Assembly: GCA_029216955.1 (NCBI GenBank)
Contig: JANAVB010003999.1
Coordinates: 5,334,197 to 5,398,196 of the forward strand
Length of the DNA stretch: 64,000 nucleotides
DNA from: Iris pallida
Taxonomy: Eukaryota; Streptophyta; Magnoliopsida; Asparagales; Iridaceae
Reading direction: 5' to 3'
Positions 46,663 through 60,000 of the stretch are shown here, piece after piece. Under the pieces are notes generated by a model. The model searched no databases. It saw only the letters and a list, made by a program, of their open reading frames with translations, and had not been told where the DNA came from. How positions within the stretch are numbered: the first letter of the stretch is position 1; the number at the start of each line of letters is the position of its first letter. The position numbers and the translations under genes were made by a program.

Positions 46663-47343
46663 GATCACCTGCACCTGGTGGAGTTCTCGTACAATAACAA
46701 TTTTCAAGCTAGTATCCAGATGGCACCGTTCGAGGCACTGTATGGTAGGAAGTACAGATCCCCGCTAGCATGGGATGATGTTGGAGAGAGGCAGATGCTC
46801 GGTCCAAAAATAATTGCCCAGACAATTGAAGTGGTCAGAAGAGTCCGAGATCATCTTCGAATTGTCCAAGATTGCCAACGCCATTGGGCCGATTCTCATC
46901 GGCGCCCTCTTGAGTTTTCTGTCGGAGACCATGTATTTCTAAGGATTTTGCCTAACCGTGGCATCATTCGTTTCGACGTACAAAAAAAGCTTAGTCCTAG
47001 GTATATAGGGCCATTTGACATTCTGGAGCGAGTAGGAGATGTATCCTATCGTCTCGCTCTTCCGCCGTCGCTAAGCGAGGTGCATGACATGTTCCATGTA
47101 TCCCAACTACGACGGTATATCCCAGACCCGAGCCACGTCCTGGATCATTCGGAATTGGTTGTTGGTACCAACCTTTCGTATGAGGAGAGGCCCGTGTCTA
47201 TATTAGATCGGAGAGAGAAGATACTCAAGAACAAGACTATCAAGTTAGTCCGAGTCGCTTGGGGTCATCACTCTTTGGGGGAGTCAACATGGGAGCGTGA
47301 GGATGACATCCGATCGCGATATTTCGGTTTGTTTGACTCGTGA
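46663..47343 (+). pseudogene. R1 pol, part 2: integrase C-half and chromodomain-like tail
   Basis: The frame continues R1 integrase from 34235 (..GGSWE, then DHLHLVEFSYNNNF). It has the conserved PFEALYGRKYRSPL block, the GPKIIAQT block, the SPRYIGPFDILERVG region and VHDMFHVSQLRRYIPDPSHV. The C-terminus (VRVAWGHHSLGESTWERED) resembles the chromodomain-type tail of Tekay/Del chromoviruses, which is thought to guide integration to heterochromatin. It ends with TGA at 47341. This half alone has no stop, but it is cut off from its start by CACTA-1. Confidence 0.92.
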
Positions 47344-47488
47344 GGTATAATGTCTTTCTTATGCCTCATGCCTTCGATTTCTTGCTTGAATGAGTGATTG
47401 TCTGCCTAGTTATAGCTTGCTTGTGATTAATATAGCTTGTTCTCGTCTCTCTAGCCTTTTAATTAAATTCCGAGGACGAAATTCTTTT

Positions 47489-47501
47489 AAGGTGGATAGA
47501 G
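47489..47501 (+). promoter_or_regulatory. R1 polypurine tract
   Basis: AAGGTGGATAGAG lies directly before the 3' LTR (47503), after the GGACGAAATTCTTTT sequence common at the end of Ty3/gypsy elements. Plus-strand DNA synthesis would start here. Confidence 0.6.
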
Positions 47502-47502
47502 T

Positions 47503-47765
47503 TGTAATGTCTGTGGTTCGTATTACGTATTTCGGAATACGTATACGTATTTTATCTTGTATTGCATGATTTCTTGCTTAGCTTCCTTCATGGTTTGGTT
47601 TATTCCTGGTTCGGGTTGGCTTGATTCGGTTTGGGATTGTTATTGGTTCATTATGAACCAAGGGTGAACCCCCTACCTACCACCACCATTACCATTTATT
47701 AACCTATTCTTCTTTCTATCTCTTCATTAATCCCTTCTTCTTCTTCTTCCATTTACTTCTTCACC

Positions 47766-47799
<34 letters not shown>

Positions 47800-50458
47800 T
47801 TAGGCAAGTACAACTTGCTTCATGGAGGAACTCAAATTTTATTGCTTCATTCTCTTCCTTACAGTATTTTAATTCACTTTAGTACTTGACATTTTCACTT
47901 TCCATGGCTAGATTCTTGTAGATCTAAGTTTACTTTATTTTTGGAATTTTTGGGTTTTGATCTACTTAATCTTGTTATTTCTGAGTTTTGATGGTTCTAT
48001 GTTATAGAGTATTTTATTCTGACCCGTTTTTGACCTATGGAAGTTCGGATTTGGGCTCCGGATGATGGAGTTATAGAGCTTGAGAACTTGGCTCTCATGG
48101 TGTTCTTCTTCTCTGAAATTTTGGAGAAGATGAACTGTGCTGACTTGACCGCATGAATATTTCATGCGGCAAGTGTTCTATTCAGCCGCATGACTGGAAG
48201 TACTTTGAGCCGCATGAGAACCAAACTCACCTGGCCGCATAATTCGCTCAATCCCCAGCCGCATATTACTCTGCACTTTTGAGCTGCATGCGCCCTCCCT
48301 TAGCCGCATGGGATCCCGCTTCTTCCAGCCGCATGAATGCTCTGACTTAGTCTCATGCGCCTTCTCTCCTCGCTGGCCGCATGAGACTTTACTGGACCCA
48401 GCCGCATGAGAACTTCTTCCCGAGCCGCATGAACTTGGTTCACTTGTAACCGCATAGGCGCATGGTCCACTATCGCATAAGCGCATGGCTCTGCTCCTGT
48501 CCCTGCCGCATGGATTGTTGCCTCAGCCGCATGCGCTTCCCTCTTTCCATAGCCGCATGGACTGTTCTCCTCCTGTCGCATGAGCTTGTCTTGCTCTCCG
48601 CCGCAGGGACCCTTCCCCCTGCAGTCGCATAATACCCCACTCTTCCCGCTGGCCGCATATGCCTACTTCTCCTCAGCCGCATGAGCTTTTGACCCTCAGC
48701 CGCATGAGCTGCTGCCGCATGGACTCTCTCCTTGGCCGCATGCACCTGACCCTATTGAGCCGCATGGGCTGTTCTCCTCCCAGCCGCATGAGATTATTCC
48801 TGGCTGCATATTCCTGAACCGCATGACTCTCCTATAGCTCTGTACTGTTATTTTATTATTATTTTTGCCTATGCCTTAGAACCCCATATTGTATATTTTT
48901 ATGTCCATTTTATATCTTTACGCTTTTTGTCCTGAACTTGATAAATCACGATTTGATTGACATGATTGAAATAACAATTGTACATGACATGGTGTGATAA
49001 GTAAACATGACATGACCTGATAGTGGCCCGTCGTGGCGCACTCTTGACCAGTACACTTGACATAAAAACCTGGCATGATATATCTTGATAAGCTGTTGTG
49101 ACGGCTACCTGACATGATATGACCTGTATAAATAACCTGGACACCGTGGGTGATTGTGCTTGTACAAATAATCCAGTCCTGTCTTGTATCATGTCTAGGA
49201 GGGGACTCCTGAATACCACGGTCAGGAGTACCTATTGAAATGGACTAAGGCTAATAACTAGATTAATACATTAGTCATAATGAGATCTCCCAGCTACAGA
49301 CAATTTCGTTACCTGGGCATGCCTTGGGATCTGTAGCCTGCCATCGAGTAGGGCACATTTTCAGCACACTGTCATGTGTTGCACCCTTCAAGCTACCTAA
49401 GGGTACATTCGTTTCCTGGACGATGTATCCACCTGAATTCAACTCTAAATCTTTTAACCCGGGTAACCTGGATGGTCTACAGGGCTTGTGGCTGTGGAAG
49501 ATTCTCACTGCATCTTGCTAGTAACTAGGCCTGTGATAACCCTAGTTAGTTAATGTATCAAGCCGTAATTCTTGCTTGGCCGTGAAATGATTGGATGGAG
49601 TCCAACCAGTCTAGTCTTGTCCTTATTCTGTTCCAAATTACTGCATGACCAGAATGCTTATATTTATTTTACCGATAAATGGTGAGAATTCCAAGTTCTG
49701 TTCAGACGAAGGGTTACAACCCCGGTCCTTGTTTGGTTTACGGGTTGTAACCTGGCTATCTGAATAGTCCCATGGTTATCTCATCGTATATCACCCTATT
49801 ATGTTTTTTCTTAACTCCTATCTTATTTATTGCTATATTATCATCTCTTGTGCTGATTGCTGGTTTTAGTTCCTAAGTGAAGCTTCCTTTGTGACACTTG
49901 CTCTTTCTGGGATCTGACCCAGCTGGTTTTGTATGGCCAGATTTCGGAGCAGCTCCAGAGGATCTACCGTTTTTCCAGTCCGATGGTGAACACCAGACGT
50001 AACCAGGGCAACGAGTGGGTTATTTTTGGCTCTTCCACTCTATTGTGAAAATATTTTTTTGAGGCGTTTAGCCGACGACACCTGTTTAGCTCGATTGTAC
50101 TTACTTACTGTCTGCCTACGGGCTGTAACATGATTGACAGATCCTAGGGTTGATCATGTACGACTAAACTCTTGCTAGTCCTAACATTTTGTAACGACTA
50201 GCTTCATGATCAGCTGAATATATAATATTTGGGATGCCTTATTATTGTATATTTAATGATCATACATCTTGGAACATTTACTTACTTGCTTGTGATTGAG
50301 ACACTAGGCTTGTTCATGACCATAGAAGACTATTGGCTTGTAGTAAACCCTCATGTATCTAGACAGCCGTGACCGTATAGCGAGATGGATACCATTTCAT
50401 ATACGTAGCTGGCTGTGTCTACCCCCGCTCTCCAGTATTCTGGTTCAGGGGCGTGACA
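47503..50458 (+). repeat. R1 3' LTR (2956 bp)
   Basis: It matches the 5' LTR along its length and ends TTCAGGGGCGTGACA before the GTCCG duplication. The (GA)n tract (47769-47799) is shorter than in the 5' LTR, which accounts for part of the size difference. Confidence 0.93.
48148..48840. repeat. Interspersed CCGCATG motif array in the R1 3' LTR
   Basis: About 28 copies or variants occur, more uniform than in the 5' LTR (for example GAGCCGCATGAAC here against GAGTCGTATGAAC there). The first motif is paired with an inverted CATGCGGC 12 bases on. Confidence 0.75.
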
Positions 50459-50463
50459 GTCCG

Positions 50464-52286
50464 AGTCATTCAGCAAAGCCATCCTACGACACTCATGTTT
50501 CAACCGATCCTCGACAAGAACATATCGCTCGTTCCTCAAGCCATTTCTTATAGTCTATCTCTTTGAACACGTTCGATATAGTACGCCTATCAATCCTTCC
50601 AAGTCAAGCATGCTACGACACAATTCATTGCTAAACCATAATTCACTTTCCATACTCCCTAAGTCATTTATCCCAATTCACGAAATTGAACATGAGGTCA
50701 TCTGACTTAACAATACATTGCGTCCCGATCTCACGCGAGTCAGATTATCCATGATGGGCATGAATCACCATGTTCGCTCCCGCGGGATAATCATCCTCAT
50801 CAGGACGTAACTCTTGTTCGAGTCTAGACTAATTCATTCTCGATGCGCAGATTGGACCTACTCAATCCTCAAGTTTACTCAATCATCAATCGTAAGTCCA
50901 AACATCCTCAAATTTTTCTTCGTATCAAACCGACAAGTCAAGACAATCAAAGTTGTCGCATCCGAATTTTCCGAGTTCGATCATTCCAGCGACATGAATC
51001 ACCATGTCAACACTCACGCGAAACAATCACCCCAAGTCCGACGCAACGTATGTGGAAGGCTGGAGTTGCGCTCGCGCAAGACAAGAATGTCGACGCTGTG
51101 GTTATCCGCGTTACCCCCTGGACACAATCATTTTCATCTAAAATTTATCTCAATCAAAATCCTAATTATGGCATCCAACTGAACAATAAAACTTGCGCGA
51201 TCGTCATTCGCCAAGTCAGAGTACCCCCGAGTTATCGCATATCGATCTCTGATACGCCTCAATACCATCGATGATATGCGTAACCTGACGATCTTCCTTT
51301 GCAACCAATTTCGAGTCGTGCGAATGATGCCATCGTTTGACTGGATAATCTCCTCGACATTCCATTCAAGTTCGATCATTATCCCATTATCTTAAGTCAT
51401 CGACCAACGTATTTTCTCAATTCGCATCAATCCTTTGCTAACCCAAATCATCGAGCAACATTCTTTCCAATCCTTAGAGTCATTGCGTAACTTCAAAATT
51501 CAACTTTTCATGCATGCTATCTTCCCATCGTGCTAACTGTTTCTCTATGATCCATATCGATTTCCTTTATCAAGTCATTCGTTCGCTACACCTTAACTTT
51601 TTCTCGATTTGATTTATCTACTCAATCATCTTCGCGTTTCATACTTGCGCAATCTTCGATCCCGTGGACGTTCTGTGCGCATCATTTCTAACTTGTTTGA
51701 ATCCACTTACCAAACTTTATGACAACAACTCACTCAATATAAGGCGTTGCATATGTGTGACATTTGCTGATAGATTCATCGACACCCCGAATCCTCAACC
51801 GATCGATCGACATCCCTAAGGCTATCACATATACCACTCAGGGATGAAGTCATTCAACAGATCCTCAACTTATCATTCGATTCTCAAATCTATCTCCTCG
51901 AATTTCCGTTCGAACGATTCCTTCAGTTTTAAGCACGCTCACCTATATCGCAGCGACGTTATTGTCGCTCGATAGCACCCCTATCGATAGTCATCTCACT
52001 TTACTCAATCGAGTTCAACTCATTCTTGTTCGACACAATTCAATTCCCGCACTCGACTTTTCTAAGATCGACGTAACTTTGGTGTATATTCCGAGAACTA
52101 TCTTTTTGTTTTGTCGAAAATTGTTCTCCTATGTTTTGCAAAACAGATAGACTTATTGTATGGACATCCCGTGGGACATTTAAGAGAGAGCGCACCAATG
52201 ATATCAACTTGCGGAAGCACAATTCAGAGTTTGCGGAAATAACGGAGTTAAAGAATTCAATCCATAGTCCAAGGACGTAAAGCCGT
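50464..52286 (-). other. R2 interior, right part
   Basis: No gag or pol motif is visible on either strand. Frames of 60-143 codons on both strands (for example 50843-51274 plus) have no family features I recognise. Composition is even and CG-containing, unlike intergenic AT-rich DNA. Confidence 0.55.
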
Positions 52287-52298
52287 GCTCTGATACCA
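52287..52298 (-). promoter_or_regulatory. R2 primer binding site (initiator-Met tRNA)
   Basis: The minus strand reads TGGTATCAGAGC, the standard site for tRNA-iMet priming in plant LTR elements, three bases from the end of the R2 5' LTR (52302). It fixes the orientation of R2 as minus. Confidence 0.9.
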
Positions 52299-52301
52299 TT
52301 A

Positions 52302-54748
52302 TGTCACGCTCCGCTCCCGTAGGAGCGATCGTCCTCGCTAAGGCGTGATGCCGCACGAGTCTAGATTGTGCTCGTGCAAGGCGGGTTCTATAACGGCCGA
52401 TTTCAGCGGCTGCGACGGAGTCGTCGCACAGATGTCCCAAGCAGAGACATTAAATAATAGCAGCGAAATTTGAAGCAAAACACAAGTCATTGTAAAATAC
52501 TCTTTTATTGATATTGAAACAAAGTTTACAATGGGGTGCAAGGCCAAGATTATAAGTCTCTCAAGCTCACTCAAGCTCACTCATCTCACATTACAAGTCA
52601 CTCAGCTCTCTCTCATTTCTCAATACATGTCTTGAACCAGCGGATGCTTCAGAAGGCGACGTCCAAACATTATGTCCTGTATAAGTCTTGAATACATGCG
52701 ACCGCACGCTTCAAATCGCCAAGGAACTCCATGCCTCGATACATCCAAGCGAGCTCCGCGCCACGAGCTTCAACCTGTGCCTGCACATGAAAACTATGTG
52801 GGTGTCTGTACTCAACTGTACTGGTGGAATGAGCTCCTCGCCCACCCATACAAAACCAACACGTTTGATTTACTTTGTACAATATAGTCCCTTCTTATCA
52901 ATTGTCTTTCTAGTCTTGCCTTAGGATCAGTTTTATGACCGATGCCTTGCCTATTATGTGTCTTTAAACCATCCCGTGCTTGCAACATTCAACGTTAACC
53001 TATAAAGTCGTATTTGCCTTACGGCCATAATCAGAGACACAACTACGCAATGAGGCTCCATTTCCATGTGACCGTGCTTCAAACCCTTGTTGAGGCCGTG
53101 CCTTGCAACTCAGTGAGACTTAACCATATCGCCGCCTCGCGGCCCTTTGCTACTAAATCATCAACCGACCCAATCAAGACTTGTGGGTTAAGTGTCACTC
53201 GACCGACTTTGCCTTGCGGCATCTTCTGGCTTAAACTCAAGACGACTCAATCATAACTATGCAACTTATATGCTGACAACATAAGCCTCGATGCCACATC
53301 TCGTGCCGAAGCACGTCGCCTACGTTGCAGCCAAATCTTAGGCCCAACATTTGTGTTCCCACTGTACACACACATTCAACTCAACTCCTTAATATACTAC
53401 ACTCAATACTCGACTAAATTCAAAAGAAGACTCACGAATTGCCGCCCGTACCGACTCATCTATATGAATTAGTCACTAGCAAGACAAGCTATCATGGACT
53501 ATAGCCTTGTTATTCGGCGACCCTTTCAAAGCAAGTAGCGAGCCCCGCTGAAAGTTTTTGAATAACCCGAGCGGTTCGTCCAGCTACGGCTATACCGTAT
53601 TTTCTCCTAGGCCGAGTCGGTCCCGTGGCCCTGGGTTGTCGCTCGAGAAAACTCATCCTTGTCGACAAGTTATCCAATGACCATGCAAGACTCGACACAA
53701 ACTGACGTCTCACACAGTTATTCCTCTTCCAATGTTACCATCTCTTTCAAACTAATATCAAGACTTTTATCATTTGAGACCCCTCGACGACCCACGGTCG
53801 CGAGCATTCTTTCTATGTTACCATATTATTTCATTCAACTCAATCCCTCGACGACCCACGGTCGCGAGCATTCTTTCTATGTTACCATATCATTTCCATG
53901 TTACCATATCCTTTCTCCAAAACTCATTAAATCAACCGTGGTTAATGCCTTAAACACTAAGTCTGTGCATCGTGCCTCAAACCGACTTCCAATCTACGCG
54001 ACGCTATCGCCCAAGTCATACTTTATATGACGGGCCTTGAGACCGTAAGACTATGTGGTTATACCCAACCGTAGGACTCGTAGGACCGTGCTTGCTACCA
54101 CTCTGATAGCCTAACATAACTTGTCTGACTTAAACGCACAATGACTCGACGAGCAAAGGCTGCGTCATGCCACACATTGCGGAAACGTGTCGCGCATGCG
54201 TTCGACTTCTGAACGACCAAGTCATATGGGCGTCTAGACTTATATCATAAGCCGTGCAACACAACTTAACTCATGGGGCAAGCCAAGGCTATGCCATGCC
54301 TTGGACGATAGGACCGTACATGCTTTATGAAGCATTTATACGGGCGACGCCTATGACTTAGGCTACGTTTATAACTTCGCTTACTCAACCAACTTTTCTT
54401 CTCCCAAGCCACGGGACGAAGGATCGAGTGTCATTTTCAAAGCACGCCGTGCACCAACTCTAAGACGACCGTTGGACCTTTCCATATTCTAACTCAATTC
54501 AACCCGTCGGGATTATTTCCTTTAGCTACATGGATTTGTCTCCTTTATTATCAAGCCTACTTGTGCAAGCTGAAAATATGCGATTTATTTTATGAAGGCA
54601 AAGATGAGACAAGTTCACTGAAACTACCCCACCTGAGCGAGCGGTCGCTTCGACCGAGCGATGTCTCCGAGTAGCCGTTGTAAGGCTAAGTTCGGACGCC
54701 GTCGACGTTTCGATTCCTCCGATTGACTGAGCGGGACGGGGAACTACA
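52302..54748 (-). repeat. R2 5' LTR (right copy, 2447 bp)
   Basis: Plus-strand ends are TGTCACGCTCCGCTCCCG and GGGACGGGGAACTACA. It is the uninterrupted copy and shows the state before S1 insertion and before the 42-bp deletion in the left copy. Confidence 0.9.
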
Positions 54749-56742
54749 GTAAGGTCGGTAGAGTCGGTGTCGATGAAGAAGGCAGTGGCGTCGGCAGATT
54801 CGACGACGATGAAGGCATACCCGGAGGACGATAACGCTCCAACGCTGTAAGTCGCTGGTGGTATGAATCCATGGTAGATAATATTCTATCACTGCTATCA
54901 GCCACCGAATCCTGTACCAATCTCAGCCTCTCGCCCATGGTCATCTGTGATGCCTGCACATCCAATATGTTGCGCTCTGTCGACGCTCTAAGATCGCTGA
55001 TGCTCCGTTCTGTCCGCTCATTCACATTCCCGAGCTCCATAATGCTACGGTCGAGCGCATCCAATCGTGCTATAAGCGCAGGCTCGTCCGACTGGTGCTG
55101 AGACTGGTCCTGAATCCATCGTAGCAGTTCATCCCGGAGAGACTCCAGCATCTGGTGGACTCGGGCAGACTCCTGGGACGGCTGTGGACCATGCATACTA
55201 GTAGGGGATGCCCTAGAGGACTGGCTCGCAACTAGGGTGCCATAGGATCCCGTACCGTAGTACGTACCCCTACGGAGGCCACCAGCGGCGGTCATCCACA
55301 GCTCGTCCGTCGACGGAGCTTGAGTGGGCTGCGAGGAAGTACCGGCCTCTCCCGCAGTAGGTGCACTAGCAGTCGCCCGGTCCCGAAGCTTCTGATACTC
55401 GGCCTAGAAAGTATGGATAGTACTCTATGATTTCTTATCTCTAATTAATGTACTTATTATTACTAACTACATGAATATTTATTTGCATGCATATTTACTA
55501 AGTTATATTAAAATTAACATGAAGTATTATAATTAACAAATAGTATTGTAATACTTACAAAGGCAAGCTCGGCCCTCTCGTCAATAAGGCCTTCGTCCTT
55601 CCGATGGGTGGCCAGGAAGACGGTCACCATGTCAGCATTACCGACCTTCCTTACCTGTAATTAAATATATTATCTTAGTAATAATTTATCGGATTTGCAT
55701 TAAAATAATATTTCTGAAAGAAAAATACATTCCAGAAGACGAAAATATTTCGTCACCGAAATCGACCCACCGTACCACTTCGAGGCATGCTGCCTTGGCC
55801 TTCTCGGACTTTTCCTTGTACCTTGGCTCGTTGAATCGAGCCTTCATCGCATCCCACTGATCAGGGGTAATCCAACCTTGGATCGGCTTTTCGGCACGAT
55901 CACGAGGGGTGATCCAACCTTGGATCGGCTTTCCGACACAATCACGAGCCTTCTGATCATTAATAGCGTCGTGGATCAGCTTAGCAGCGACAGCAGGAAA
56001 CATCCCCTCGATCAGCTCGCCCAGGTACGGTGGATAGAAAAACATATCCTAGAAGAGTACGCAAACCAAATATTTTTCAGTAATATATAATATGCATAAA
56101 TCAAATGATTCATGTTAAAAGCAAATATATTTTAACCTTGAAGTGCGCAAACCAGTAGGCCTTCCTATCGTTCGGAGCATCCGAGTAGTTTATTCAAGGA
56201 CCACCATAATTTTGCCTCAGGTGCTGACCTAGGCGTCTCTGTACCGACGGGGGACGATATCTATACAGACATATTATATTCATGAGAAAAGTTAATTTAT
56301 GATAAACACAGAAAAAAATGATAAACCAAAATACTTACTTTGTACCGTCGGCCCAGATCTCTATCCTCGTCTCCTCCGGAGGTGCGCAGGCATCATCTGC
56401 CTGATACTGGTCGGCCGTCGGTGCAGCCTCCTCCATCTGCTCATCTGCCTTCATCGTCGTATCAGTATGAGGAACGCTACTCTCAGGAGTAGTATCAGGC
56501 CTGGAACTACTCGTCCCAGTAGATATGCCACGTAGCATCGTGCCGGACGGAGCTACTGTCCGATACACAGAAGTACTGGGCGATGAGGATCCAGAGCCGG
56601 TACCAGTAGGCGGTACCGAAGAAGAACCCCGTCCTCTAGCAGTCCCACCAGTAGGTACCGAAGGTGTACCCTGTCCTCTGCCAGTATCAGTACCCCGTGC
56701 CCCATGTCGAAAAATATGGAACGATCCGCGATGACCTGTCAT
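54749..56742 (-). pseudogene. CACTA-2 TNP1-like protein gene, 5' and middle part
   Basis: It is the counterpart of 35335-37380. It starts at ATG 56742 (MTGHRGSFHIF) with a Gly/Ser/Pro-rich first exon. Exons then hold YRPPSVQRRLGQHLRQNYGG and NYSDAPNDRKAYWFAHFK (about 56150-56260; TGA replaces Trp after GGP), then FFYPPYLGELIEGMFPAVAA (about 55720-56045), then MVTVFLATHRK, then a 180-residue segment with coiled-coil character (LRASTERNILDVQASQM) up to the R2 insertion. The last codons are at 21169-21268. In the third exon KPIQGWITP is duplicated in tandem (about 55862-55950), absent from CACTA-1. Several AG/GT borders match those in CACTA-1. Confidence 0.7.
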
Positions 56743-56849
56743 GCCTGATAACAATATATGATGAGATACAACAAAGACAACAAATAATAGAGACTAGAAA
56801 TATCAAAGTACAACAAAGACAAGATAATAACCAAGACAACATATGGTGA

Positions 56850-56955
56850 TACATTTTACAAGAAACATCTAAGTCCAGATAGTATATTTTATAAGAAACA
56901 TCTAAGTTCAGATAATACATTCTACAAGAAACATCTAAGTCCATATAGTACATTC
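56850..56955. repeat. Three-copy 36-bp repeat in the CACTA-2 gene spacer
   Basis: The unit AAGAAACATCTAAGTCCAGA plus about 16 bases recurs three times between the TNP2 and TNP1 genes. It takes the same place as the AAGTGTCA array of CACTA-1. Confidence 0.7.
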
Positions 56956-57019
56956 AGATAATAACCAAGACTAGATAATAACCAACTCTACATAATAAGA
57001 AAATGAAAGTACATCTCTC

Positions 57020-60000
57020 TCAATCATCTTTAGAATAATCATCTTGTTCGTCTTCCTCGACCTCATCTTCCTCCTCATCTTCACTTTCATCTTCGCCTTC
57101 GTCTTCCTCTTCGGATAATTCTACATGTTCTACATTATATGTCATGTAATACGTAACTTCCATGGAGTCCACCTCAACAATATTGGTTACAAGAGGTAGA
57201 TCGTCCTCCTGATAAGCTTTTTCATCAACAACAAAAGCATCTCTAGCTTTAGTCTTGCATACTGCCCACCAGTCAGACTTCGTTGCTTCCCGTCTTGGAT
57301 AAGCTGTGAAGTACACGAGCTGAGTTTGAGTTGCAAGGACAAATGGTTCGTAGCCTTGATATCTACGCTTGTAGTTTAGATCCACAAGACCATGCTTGTC
57401 AATTTTTCAACATTAATTTTCAGTCGGATCGAACCATTCACACTTGAACAACACGATCTTTGCAGGTTCTCTGCCATAATTATACGTCAACTCCACAATC
57501 TCTCGCAAGATGCCAAAGAAATTATTTCCTAGATCGACGACTTTGTAGTTCGAAGATTTGATACACAAACAACTGTTTTTCGTGGAATCAAAATCCAGGA
57601 AGCTGTCTCTGATTGGAGCATTTGTCGACTTGAACCGAAAGCCATTGACACAGTAACTTGGCCATATTTTAACAAAAGTAATTGATCCTTTGGGAAGCGT
57701 TCTAATTAATTCAATCTCGGGTAAAATTAGACGATCGACCTGAATACCAAAGAAAAGATAATAAGTTATTTATTGCGCAGTTGCATTAAAAGAGGCCAGT
57801 AATTACCGGACTGCTTACATATTCGCTCAACTAAGGAGGAAAATTATGTCTCATTTTTTTTTCTAATGCTTCGTCTGTTAGGTAGGGTCTAACCGACCTA
57901 AACTCAACATTGTATGTGCTGAAAAACAACGAAGCAACCGCCGATTAGTACAATAATATTAGCTTATACTATTACATTGAGATGACGTAAACTCATCATT
58001 AATTACTTACCCCTCTAGCTTCTCCACTTTATCCTCGTTGCAATTGAGTAATACATACAACTAAGCAGCCCTTAGCTCTTCGTCATTCAAATATCTCTTT
58101 TTTATTTTTCCCGAAGGCTTTTCGGATGCATTGAATACTTTCAGTATTCCATCATTAGATTCTTGATAACCGTTGTCGTTTCTCGGAGCCCTCGTTCTAT
58201 TCGTAGCAACATGAGGTTTGAAATACGTCGAGCAGAAGTTTGTAATCTCCTCGAGAATATAGGCTTCACAAATAGAACCCTCTACGCGAGCCTTGTTTTT
58301 CACCTTCATCTTTAGGTGGTTCAAATGCCGCTCAAACGGGTACATCCACCGATAACCGATGCGCCCGCCAACACGTCCCACGTAGCAAAGATGAATTGGC
58401 AAATGCTCCATGGAGTCGAAGAATCCAGAAGGAAATACCTTCTTGGGATTGCACAGTGTTACCACAATATCGTTCTCCTGCTTTTCTAGACGATCGACGA
58501 GCAACTTACTAGAACAAAGATCTCTGAAGAATATGCTAAGCTCGGTCAATGGATCCCAAGCAACCGGGGGTAATAATTCCCGAAATGCAATCGAAATTAA
58601 CCTCTCTATGAATATGTAACAATCATGGCTCTTCATACCTGTCAGTTTGTTCTCATTGAGGTCGACGCATCTTCTCAAGTTCTAAACATACCCGTCTGGA
58701 AATTTCAGACCTTGAATTCACCTACAAAGTCTCACTTTATCCTCCTTCTCCAGTGAGAAAATTGCCATAGGCTGCTTCAACTTCCCATTCCCGTCCTCTA
58801 TCAAATGTAATGCAGGACGTCTACATATTTCTTCCAAGTCCAATCTAGCCTTTGGATTATCTTTCGTCTTTCCCTTTACGTCCATTACAGTATTAATTAT
58901 GTTGTAAAACACATTCTTCTCGATATGCATGACATCAAGGTTATGTCTAATCAGATTGGTGCTCCAATATTGCAGATACTAGAATATACTCCTCTTCGTC
59001 CACTTATGAGTGCGACCAAATCCGTCACACTTGTAGTCCGTAGCAGGCTCTTCAATAGCTCTTGGTAAATCTTTTACATCTTTTCATATCATGTATCCGG
59101 GCCACCTTGGCGGGGGATTAGCCTTCTCCATAACGCCAGCACGAAAGGCATTCATGTTCCTCCGGTACGGATGATCCTTCGGCAGGAATTGTCGATGACA
59201 ATCGAAGAAGCACGGTTTGCCTCCGTGTTTCAAACAAAAAGACTTAGTGCGGTCCATGCAATATGGACATACAAGACGACCATGCGTGCTCCATCCAGAT
59301 AATATACCATATACCGGAAAGTCGTTGATGGTCCACATAAGTGCTGCCTGTATCTAAATTTTTTGTTTTCTGGATACATCGTACGTGTTGGAACCTACTC
59401 CCACAGCTGATTCAACTCATCAATCAATGGCTGTAAATACACATCGACGTTCTTTTTCGGATTATTCGGACCTGGGATAATAATGGTGAGGAACATAAAC
59501 GGAGTCTTCATGCACATCCAAGGCGGTAGATTGTACGGAGTAACGATCACAGGCCAATACGAATACTGGATCCCGAAAGTCCGAATGGGGTAAAACCGTC
59601 AGAACAGAGACCCAATATGACATTATGCGGATCAGAAGCAAAATCTGGATACTCTCGATCAAAGTGCTTCCATGCTTCTCTATCAGATGGGTGATCCAAC
59701 ACTCCTTCGGTCTGTTCCCGCTTATGCCAACTCATGTTTTCTGCAGTTTCCTTCACCATAAACAATCGCTGCAACCGCGGCGTCAACGGCAAATAGTGCA
59801 TCGAATCGGTAGGCTTTCTGGCACCGACAGACTTTCCTTTACCACTGTCCTTATAGCGATCGGTACCACAAAATCTACAGGTATCTTCATTCTTGTTGTC
59901 TTTGAAGTACAACATGTACCCGTTGCGACATGCATCAATTTTCTCGTATTCCATCCAGAGCGATCTCACCATCCTCTTAGACCGGTAGAAGTCTTTAGGC

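Larger units (their letters stand above)
27085..50458 (+). mobile_element. R1: Ty3/gypsy chromovirus-type retrotransposon, broken
   Basis: LTRs lie at 27085-30078 and 47503-50458, with a perfect GTCCG duplication (27080-27084 and 50459-50463). Without CACTA-1 the element is about 10.95 kb. The gene order is gag, protease, reverse transcriptase, RNase H, integrase and a chromodomain-like tail, as in the Tekay/Del chromoviruses. A frameshift, five in-frame stops and the CACTA-1 insertion disable it. The two LTRs differ at about 17 positions in their first 280 bp by eye, mostly transitions, so it is not a recent insertion. Confidence 0.93.
21269..54748 (-). mobile_element. R2: non-coding LTR retroelement (LARD-like), nested in CACTA-2
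   Basis: Two LTRs of about 2.4 kb lie in minus orientation (21269-26391 after removing S1, and 52302-54748). GTAAG flanks both sides (21264-21268 and 54749-54753). A tRNA-iMet primer site sits next to the right LTR. Without R1 the interior is only about 2.5 kb (26392-27084 and 50464-52301) and has no recognisable gag or pol. The sequence next to the left LTR on the minus strand, TTTCGAGGACGAAACTTTTT, resembles the end of a Ty3/gypsy pol region. I infer a large non-autonomous derivative of a Ty3/gypsy element. Confidence 0.85.

Noticed and set aside
27760..48840. CRISPR-like array of CCGCATG motifs
   Set aside because: The repeat is 7-9 bases with spacers of variable length in a plant LTR; no CRISPR feature.
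50843..51274. 143-codon plus-strand frame in the R2 interior
   Set aside because: Antisense to R2, overlapped by another frame, no domain; likely chance in CG-containing DNA.
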